Assembly: GCA_033064195.1 (NCBI GenBank)
Contig: JARBJD010000109.1
Location: forward strand, 1-64,000
Source of the DNA: Blattamonas nauphoetae
Lineage: Eukaryota > Preaxostyla > Oxymonadida
Length of the DNA stretch: 64,000 nt
Direction: 5' to 3'
Every line of letters begins with the position of its first letter. Positions within the stretch are counted from its first letter, which is position 1. Below, one piece after another: positions 55,950 to 64,000 of the stretch. The notes beneath the pieces were generated by a model, which was not told the DNA's origin, ran no database searches, and was given only the letters and a program-made list of their open reading frames with translations. A program made the translations under genes and the position numbers.

Positions 55950-58900
55950 GACTCGGTTTCAGAATCACTAACATCAAGATGGACAACGGTCCCTCTATTT
56001 CTTTTCTTGGGAGGAGGGTGTTAAACTATTGACTATCTCTTTCGTAAGCTCTTTTGGGTCTTTTCGATAGTTGTCAGATAAGCACAGAATGGCGGACAAA
56101 TAAGGCGCGCCACTGATACTCGGAGAACAGAGAAGAGAGGCGAGATCCTTCCAGGAGAATCGACGATGTAGATTTTGATCATCAAACACTTTTCTATTGT
56201 TGTAATGATGCGAGTTCGGATTTTGTTCGCTTTCTTTTTGATACGTTTTCGTTCTTTTTCATCCACTTTCTGCTCTCCATCCACTTTCTGCTCTCCATCC
56301 ACTTTCTGCTCTCCTCTGATAATATCGAACAGCGACTTCAGGTCTTTCTTGGCAGACTCTATTTCACGAGATATCATATTGACGATGGGTTGTGGATCAA
56401 GACGCTCAGTTTGTCCATATGTCTGAATCTGTGAAACATCATTGAAGAAAGTAATCAGAGTCCTCTTTTGCGTTGTATCCAGCAATGGGTGTCCTTCAAA
56501 CCAACCACACAGGAGAACACGATCAGCGTCGGAAAAGCCCGCCAAAGGTCTTCCGTGAATCAAAAGTTCTTTCAGGTATCCATACTGTTTTTCCACGATG
56601 TTCAGGGCATTCATGAGCAGAGTTTCCATTATTTGGAGACTATCCTCGATTTTTGTTTCTTTCTTTTCAGCGCAGAGAAGGTCCGCCCACACATTTGTGA
56701 GACGTTCAGACGATCCGAAATGTTTTGAAAGATGCTCAATTTTTCTCAATTCCGAGTCGTCGAATGTCGGTGTTCCATCCAGGCTCCCAATGAAGGAAGA
56801 GCTGTTTTCGTCGAGATATTTCTGTGTTTCCGTTATCCGACTCTGAATATCTTCCAAATCCATCATCTCAGCAGCTGGCATTGCTTCTTGCTGTTCGAGA
56901 TATCTCACCAAGAGCGTCAAGTCATGAGGAGTGAGCTGATCGGGACGCATGAGATATTTGGTGCACAACTCGAGAATGTTGACAACACCGAGAGATGATC
57001 CATTCACATACGAAACCAACAGCTGGAAAGTGCTCATACTCAGATGGTTCAGACTTCGGCGATGAGAGTGCAAAGGAGTCAAGCATTGTGTGAGGACCGG
57101 TTCTTTCAGGGATCGCCATCCTAAAATAGCATTTAGATCGTTCAATGGCACGAGCTGCCCACGTTTGAGATGGTCGCTAAATCTGAATTGATTCCGAAGG
57201 AGCGTCTCATTTGGAGAACATGCAGTGAGGAGACATTTGATCTCAAAAGGAAGGAGTGAGCGGACGTTATACAGATTGACTGGCATTCTGTCGAGACAAT
57301 TCATAGGAACAAACATTTGAGAGGGGAATGATCTTGTGGTCACACAGTTGCTTCACTTTGTCGTGATGTGGATGAGAATTACCCACTGCATGAATACAGA
57401 GCTTTCCGTCCTTCTTTGTGAACCCGACCAATTTGTTTTGTCTCCAGAGTCTAACCATGTGCAATGATCCATCAAGATGGTCGATTGGCAGATATCCACC
57501 TGTACTCGGAGTCGACACATCAACGACTCGTTGCGGGAAGTACGAAAAATGTCGAGCATTGGGATTGGATAGGTAGCTTCAAATGAATCCCTTCTTGGTT
57601 CAGAATCTGACGTGGAGGGTGCAATAGGGTGAACAGATTTCCTTTTTCTGTCGGTGCAATGAGCACAATGTCAATCGCATCAATGCGGTTGTGCTTGTCA
57701 CGAGTTCGGAATTAGTCCTTTTGTTGCATACTTCAATCCAATACCAAGCTGACACTCGTGTTCGATTGGCCTGCGGCCAGATGTTTCGTCCAGTTCACCT
57801 TCTCTCCCCAGGTGAAGCACAATATCTGTATACATTCGGGCTCGAGGCACCCGTTTCCAATTTTCTTGTGGGTTGTGACGGTCAAATATCCCGACTGTTC
57901 CCATTCCAGACGAATTGGTCTCCCACGGTGAAGTGATGAGTTCTTCTGACGATTGGACTGGCCCACCAGATTTGAGGCGTTCGCAGATGTGGTTCGGAAA
58001 TCTTCTTCCAAGACAAGTCCACAAAAGCAACACCTGACGTAATTCGGATTTGTGTTCGGTAACACTGAGATAATAGTATCCAGGAGCAACCTGTCAGTGT
58101 ATTTAACTTCCACTGTTCTTGCGGACCCATCCACAACCCAAATGTTCCGTTTGTCCATGAAGAATTCTGTGTTGTTGTCACCCTCCAAGTAGAACGTTTC
58201 GACGTATGGGTTCTTCACAAAGAACAAGGACGGAAAGATGTCACGAAGATGGATTTTGTAGATGCTGGAAAACAGAGCAATCCACATGAACATCAAATTG
58301 GATCCAGACGCACTGATTTTATGTTTTGATGCGAGTGTTGACTGGATGAAGATGACAGAAAGGGCATCGATGACAAAGTTGGGGTTGTCGACGACCAAGT
58401 TGGATTCCTCGTTGTGGACCTTGAAGAACAGAAGAATCGAGTCGAATCCGGAATTATTTGCTCCCAGTGGATTCAGAGAGTAAGTGAAGCATTTGAATTC
58501 AGTCTTTGTAGCGGGTCCGGAATCGTGAGATGAATCAGAAGAGGAAAAAGGGTCAGAGATGGAATCGGAGGAAGGAGAATTACAAGAGGCCCGCGCCCTT
58601 CTTGTCCTGGTTGAATAGGTGACGACCGTTGCCCCATCTTTGGGGATCTTGCGATTGTCTTGATCTTGAAGTTCAACGAATGATATCGTTTTGGCGACAA
58701 CCGCATGTTGGAAGAGGATGTCGTAGCTCTTTTCAAAAGGAACGGGTCTGTCTTTGGGGATGCGAGAGATATCTGGCAGATATGCGTGATGGACGTTCGT
58801 TGAGCTTCGGAGATGGATGTTTGATTCTCCGATGATCCCTGGGAGTTTGAAGGTCTCGCAATCCAGATTCTTTTTCGATGAGTTGGAATGGAGAAGAGAT

Positions 58901-60862
58901 GGTGAGGCCGCCGTCGATGGCATCCAGAACAAAGTTGTGGAAAATGGCTCCCATTTTGTGATTGAATTCACAATTTGATGACAAAGTTGTGAGGAATTGA
59001 TTGTACGTTTCTGTAGCCTGTAGATTGAACATGTCCAAGAGAAATCGCCGAGCTGTGTCTGTCGCAAATTGCACGTACCAATTGTGGCAATCAAACTGTG
59101 GGCATGAGAAGTGAACGAGCCTGTGAGAGACAAGTGGCCCAAAGAATTCCTGTCGACAAGCTTGAATTGTCTTATCTTGGGTGGTCACGGGGAGTCTCTT
59201 GTTCGCTTTATCAGCCAGAACTGGCTCGAAGACCATGCGCGGAACGAACGAAAACATTCGAAGTGCATTTTCATGCTCGTCCGTCGTTGTATCAAAGGTC
59301 GTTGGGATGCTGCCCATTGTGTTGAGGAATGCTGCTTCTTCTTGGAGGGAGCACTTTGGAACGACATATTCAGCGATGAAGTATTGTTTGTTTTCGAATC
59401 AGGGTTCGTTGTGTTCCATCTCGACCCATCCGGGGAAGTGAAGAGGACACAATGATTGTCGAACGGTATGCCTGTTTCATCATTGATTGTGAGACTGAGA
59501 ACGATGATGAAAAAGAACACAAACTCATCGATAACATGCCAGTCTGTGTCGGCGAGTTTGTTCTGAATGGAATAGCCGTAAGCTAGACACGATTTATGAC
59601 TTAAGCTCGATCCTGCTTTGATGATCGACCCTGCTTCGATTCTGATGTTATCGTCGACATCGTCGAGTTGTTTAGGAAGCGAACAGAATTCGTCGAATGG
59701 GTTGGGCTGTGGAGGGAACAAAACTGAACCTTGTGCAATTTCTGAGTCAGGGGCCAGTTCGATTTGATTGTGAACATAGAATGGTTTGTTTTCGACTTTT
59801 TTTTGTTTGAGGAGGTTCATCTTGATTTTGTGGAACGATATGAAGAATCGACCCTTCACTGATCACTGAATGTTTTCCGATGGTCTTTTTCGTTTTTAAT
59901 ATATCCAGTACCTTCACATCGGTTGGCGTAGCAATTTGGCGCAATGTGGAACCTGCAGCAATGGTTGAGCCCTTTTGAGAAACGATGGCGCGGTCACAGT
60001 GATATCATCCGGAGTGATAAAAGTATCTTGGTTGATATTATCTGTTTTCCCAAACATGAGACGGAGGAAGCGAGGGAAGTATTCCACACTCGGAACGATC
60101 AGTTGTCCCAGACACACACCGTTATCTGCAAGGAGTTCTCTCGGTATGTAAATTGCTCCTTCCTTTTGTTGTGAGGGACGGGACAGATTGTGATGTGGAT
60201 TTTGATTTTAATCCTTGGTTGGAGGGATACTTAATAACGTCGTAATGATAAAGATAGGTTTGGGCTTCAAGTACAATATCATTCCCATCTGAATCCTTTT
60301 CCTTTATTGTCACGGTATCGACAATCGTCTTGCTTGCTTGGCGAAACACTAAAGGACATTCACCATATCTCAGCGTTGTGACAGTCTAAAAAACTGAATT
60401 TCTGAAAAATCATACATTCACTCCGAAACTCATCAACAACGTGATGAATGGATATCGACTGGCCGTTTTTCCCATCCCAGGTGTGCCAGTAATAATATGA
60501 AGAAACGGGTTTTTTGGATCGTCATTCAAAGCACCTCGCTTGATGTAGGTCATTGCATTAACAATGATGTGGCAAAAGATCGAAAGTGTCGCAGAACGGA
60601 ACAGATAAGGTTGCAAATCGTCGATTTCATTTGCAGTTTTTGGGAGAGTGCGGAATGCTAAGTACAGGAATTGTGAAAGGTCAGAAAGATCGGCAGTATT
60701 AAGGTCCTGATCGAAATTAATAAAGTCCTTTCGGTGTAGGACTCCGACACAAGAATCAGCAATAATTTGGAGTTTTCGAATCAACAGGATGTGAGCATCA
60801 TTATCAAGCACTTTCGGGTCGTTTTCCAGTTGACCAAGGCGTTGACTAACTGTGGTTCCCAT
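55950..60862 (-). pseudogene. Broken relic of the Crinkler/RHS-type gene BC (right arm)
   Basis: Homologous to the intact gene at 47363-52976 along nearly its whole length, in opposite orientation. Recognisable parts in order: N-terminal region with Walker A GTPGMGKT (about 60480), the sensor and PP-type blocks (about 59450-59250), the REase-like region (about 58480-58330), the zinc-finger region (about 58030) and the helical C-terminal region (57343-56050). A short in-phase intron stands at the same codon as in the intact copy. The gene is broken, with roughly six to eight interruptions. Divergence between the copies is considerable, so the duplication is not recent. Confidence 0.8.
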
Positions 60863-61148
60863 ATGAAAGAGTTAAACCCAATTCAAGGGCACAGCGACCG
60901 AGAATGAACAATGTGGAAATTGGCGAGGCAACAAGGGGATTTATGGTTGATCCACCAGTTTCAAACAAAGGGCCGATCATTTCTATTTTTCATTTCAATC
61001 CACAGACTCCTAATGAGACTTATGATACCAATAATTTGAGAGACGTGTGTGTAGTCTAACCTTCAACTGCTTGAAATAATTCAACAAAAACGGTCAAATC
61101 GAAATTGTTTGGATGGTGGAGACAAGCACATCAAGCCGTTTTGGTTTG
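60863..61148 (-). promoter_or_regulatory. Intergenic region with the conserved BC promoter block (right arm)
   Basis: 286 bp between gene A and the BC relic. The AATGATCGGCCCTTTGTTTG block (60962-60981) and a TCGGTCGCTGTGCCCTTG block closer to the ATG match those before the intact BC gene at nearly the same distance (119 against 118 bp). Confidence 0.45.
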
Positions 61149-63329
61149 TCAGATGGGTCGTTTGAGAATTGCGAGATACTGGTGGAATCGCTCCATTGTT
61201 TCCGTTGTTTTTACAGAGAATTCTTTGGTTGATTTGAGTAATTCCTGTTCAATCACATCATTCTGCACATACTCGAAGATGACGTAAGGTGCGGAGGCAT
61301 TCAAAATGAACGAAATAAGAATCTCGAAAAAAATGCAGAGACAAGTGTCTGCACTCCGATGAGTGCGTCGATACCATTTGAAAGTGAAGATAGCTGCGAG
61401 AACTTGGCTCTTCTCGATTTCGGCGTAAATTGGTGCACTCCGATGGAGGAACAATCCATGAACAATCGACAAGTCCGCACAAAATGATGTCGACGTGTCG
61501 TCAACAAGCCGATCAGAGACAAATTGTAGAAGCTTCTGAGGTGAATGTGGTCCGGGGATTGTTTCGCTCAATATTCTCAGGGAATGCAATTCAGTGATTC
61601 CTGAGACATTCGACAGGCAGAGGGCAATATTGCGATGAATTTTTTTCATATGTTTCGGGTATATGTTAGAAAGTTTCATTTGAACGTGACATTTGGGACG
61701 AAGAAATGAAGTTGGCATTTGCTGCTTTTCATCAGCAGCGAGCGCCATGCAATCAAGTGAAGAAATGACTTCCAGTGTTCTCCTCCACAAATCGCCAGGG
61801 TTTCCTTCCGCAAATTCCGCCGTTGTCACGGTGAGGAGAGAGCAGTCGTGTGACAGTTCATCATGTTGAATTGTCTGAACTACACGAATACATTCTCCGA
61901 GTGCGGGGGCAAGACCAACATTGAGGTATAAACCAGCCACACTGGCGCCTCCAGGAACGGCTGTGCCAATCACATGCAAAACGTTACTTGCGATATGGAA
62001 ATAGTTGCTGATCTCAGTAACAACCCGATTCTTGAGAATATCTTCATCACAATCTCCTGAAGAAGACTGTATGGTCAGAGCTTTCTTCTGGCTCTCAGAT
62101 ATTTGGCGTCGTGTCTGGACTTGGTTCAAGGCAGTATACGCACAATATCCGCTTGAAAGACCCTCACATGCATACGATAAAAGCGAAATCGCGAGCTGTG
62201 GAAACGATTGGATATGTGGAGGGAAGAATGGCGGCATTTGGGTTCTGTAGATCACTGAGGAAAGGTCTTGAAGAAGCTTCTGATCGGAAAAAAGAAGATC
62301 CACAGCACTGTCAATGTCCATAGAACAGCCTGATACAAACGCCATAAAAATAAAAGTCGCTACGTCTGGCGTGAGGGGAGTGTGAGTGATGGTGGCGAGA
62401 CGTCTGATTGTTCTGAGGATGTGGTAACCGCTATTTGGATGACCCGGTATGCTCATTGTTGTGAGCGGAAATTGCAATACTGAGGTATCTGCGATGAGGT
62501 TAAGAGACCGTAGATGCCACGCAGGTTGTTGGATTGAACTGTTAGACAGTTGGATCATTGCTGGAGGGAACACTTCAAATATCCCCAGTCGCACAAGACG
62601 ATCAACAAATTCCTTCTGATCATGGTCGATGATGGTAAAATTGTCAATGAACCACCAAGCCTGAAAAAGATTGAGATTGGATTGAGGCAAACTACTTCCA
62701 TCACGTATAGGGAACTGCTCTGAGCGAATCCAAGAATTGTTTTGAGGATATTGTCATCAAAAGAGTGGTGAACTTCGTCTGTAGGTAATGCGACTGACAA
62801 TTAAGAAAACCGTTGGATACAAGGAGTAGAAACCACACCAATATCTGAAAGTATCCAGAGAACAAGATACTAATTCCACTTGATTAAAAAATGGAATCAT
62901 ACTATCACTCCTTCATCTTGTGAACTCATCAGAAGTTGTGAGAGCAGTGGGAGCATATTGTGTTGGACGAGTCTCCTGCGGTTGTCATCAGTACCTGCTC
63001 AGGAACAAACTGTGAGGAACATAATCATGGGGTACCTGTCAAATGACGAAGAGAAACGAGGAGATCAGGAATGTCGGTTCGTTGTTCTTCTCCAAGAGCG
63101 ATAAGAATTTCATCGAAATTCATCATCTGATAAACTGAAAGGCGCTGAGAAATAGCGTGGCAATACTTGGAGATTGTGAACTTGGCAGATCTTGTAACTT
63201 TGAGATGTCACATGCAGCTCTCCTACAACGGCGGAGCACGATTGGTGGACTGTCGAGTTGTTCTTGTTCAGATTCATTTTGAGGAGATTCCAAATGCTCC
63301 AGAAAGCGAGCAATTCTCATTGGAGGCAT
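61149..63329 (-). CDS. Armadillo-repeat, importin-alpha-like protein (gene A, right copy; six exons)
   Basis: Minus-strand exons 63329-63167, 63134-63036, 62994-62903, 62869-62839, 62793-62693 and 62660-61149; introns of 32, 41, 33, 45 and 32 nt. The joined product is 665 residues, the same length as the left copy although exon 1 is one codon shorter and exon 6 one codon longer. The exon sequences are clearly homologous while introns keep only their ends and length. The start is the ATG of MPPMRIARF, matching MPPIRTTRS in the left copy; the frame stays open further upstream, so an extra 5' exon cannot be excluded. Both copies are intact, unlike the BC pair, so selection seems to keep both. 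The same functional inference applies: ARM scaffold or import adaptor. Confidence 0.75.
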
Positions 63330-64000
63330 CGGTGTCTGAAAGATAAAATGAAAACCGTAATCTGGAGATACAGGAGAGCCACGAGGATCTGGGACCGAGT
63401 TATTCTCCACCAATTTATCGTTATTTTCCTTTTCCTTCAAAATCACTCGAGCAATTGACCTTCTCCTTATTTTGAAAAAAACACCGAGACAATCAAAAAT
63501 GTTTGAGAATGAAGTGCGGGTGTTTGTGATCTGATCGTCCATTGTCGTATCGAGTGGTCCACTGTGATTATCGTCCCGACGAACTTTGCCTCCATCATGC
63601 GTATGTTCCCCTTCTTCATTATTTCCGTCCTCTCTGGCCTTTTCAGCGCGAATGAGTTTGTGCCTTTCAGAACGTATAATTGGGCCAATATGATATGTGA
63701 ATCCATGGAAATGGTCCGTCACGTCAGTTTCAGCATTTTATCCGGACTCTTCCATTTTAGTAGTTGTTGTGCCATTTTGTATTCTTTCGGGAGATGACCG
63801 TCTGAAGACAGGCCAGTTTTGTCATAATTCAGCTTGATCTGATTAAACAAACCTGAATCGGAGAATTGACTGCCCACTTTCGTACTTGGGAAGAATCGTC
63901 CTCGTGTTTTATTGTTTTCTTGCACACCTGAGCTGACTTCAATTTTCTTCTTTTGTTTAATTTGTGCCTGAAAAGTAAGAAATGTTTGACTTCAATTTTC
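63330..64000 (-). other. Upstream flank of right gene A with unassigned open frames
   Basis: Minus-strand frames continue from about 63722 into the gene A start and another runs from 63925 to 63719 (Lys-rich, no domain recognised). They may be further 5' exons of gene A or part of a gene that leaves the window; the left arm has no matching coding sequence upstream of its ATG, only weak similarity over about 60 bp. Confidence 0.3.

Overview
The window is nuclear DNA of a unicellular eukaryote. Gene pairs keep phase-compatible GT..AG introns of only 32-49 nt, the genetic code in the intact genes is standard, and there are no bacterial operon signals. I cannot fix the species. The mix of Polinton/mavirus-like DNA, Crinkler-type NTPases and a Tiny-macrocysts-like membrane gene would suit an anaerobic protist lineage (parabasalid, oxymonad or relative), but that is inference.

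Layout. 1-8660: replication and integration module of a Polinton/Maverick- or mavirus-like element (protein-primed type family-B DNA polymerase with an embedded HNH-like zinc motif, retroviral-type integrase, archaeo-eukaryotic primase, superfamily 3 helicase); no capsid genes are visible and the element runs off the left edge. 5292-6112 holds a sequence block that recurs at 27398-28215. 8690-25900: a complex satellite of about 50 units that share one core of about 85 bp but have three alternative spacers (A, B, C), settling into an A-B-C higher-order repeat of about 837 bp; at about 25.9 kb the array flips orientation for four more cores. Into the array have gone a 594-bp foldback element (carried through a later array duplication, so present twice) and a 2154-bp pogo/Tc1-mariner transposon with 219-bp inverted repeats and a TA target duplication.

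26.9-28.98 kb is low-complexity and repeat-derived. 28992-39073 is bounded by an 18-bp inverted repeat and an 8-bp target duplication, so it looks like one 10-kb DNA-transposon-type (hAT-like) unit, yet inside are decayed cellular genes (Cys-rich coiled-coil protein, armadillo-like gene, Tiny-macrocysts-like membrane protein) and no recognisable transposase. 39.1-42.1 kb has a tRNA-like remnant and a decayed LCAT-like acyltransferase.

42.87-63.33 kb is the most interesting part: an inverted duplication of a two-gene cassette. Gene A (665 aa in both copies, six exons, armadillo/importin-alpha-like) is followed by gene BC, an 1859-aa Crinkler/RHS-type P-loop NTPase fused to a restriction-endonuclease-like domain, a zinc finger and a long uncharacterised helical C-terminus. 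Both A copies and one BC copy are intact; the second BC copy is a broken relic. A coiled-coil gene lies between the two arms. The promoter of BC is conserved in both arms, and a segment of about 2 kb separates A from BC only in the left arm.
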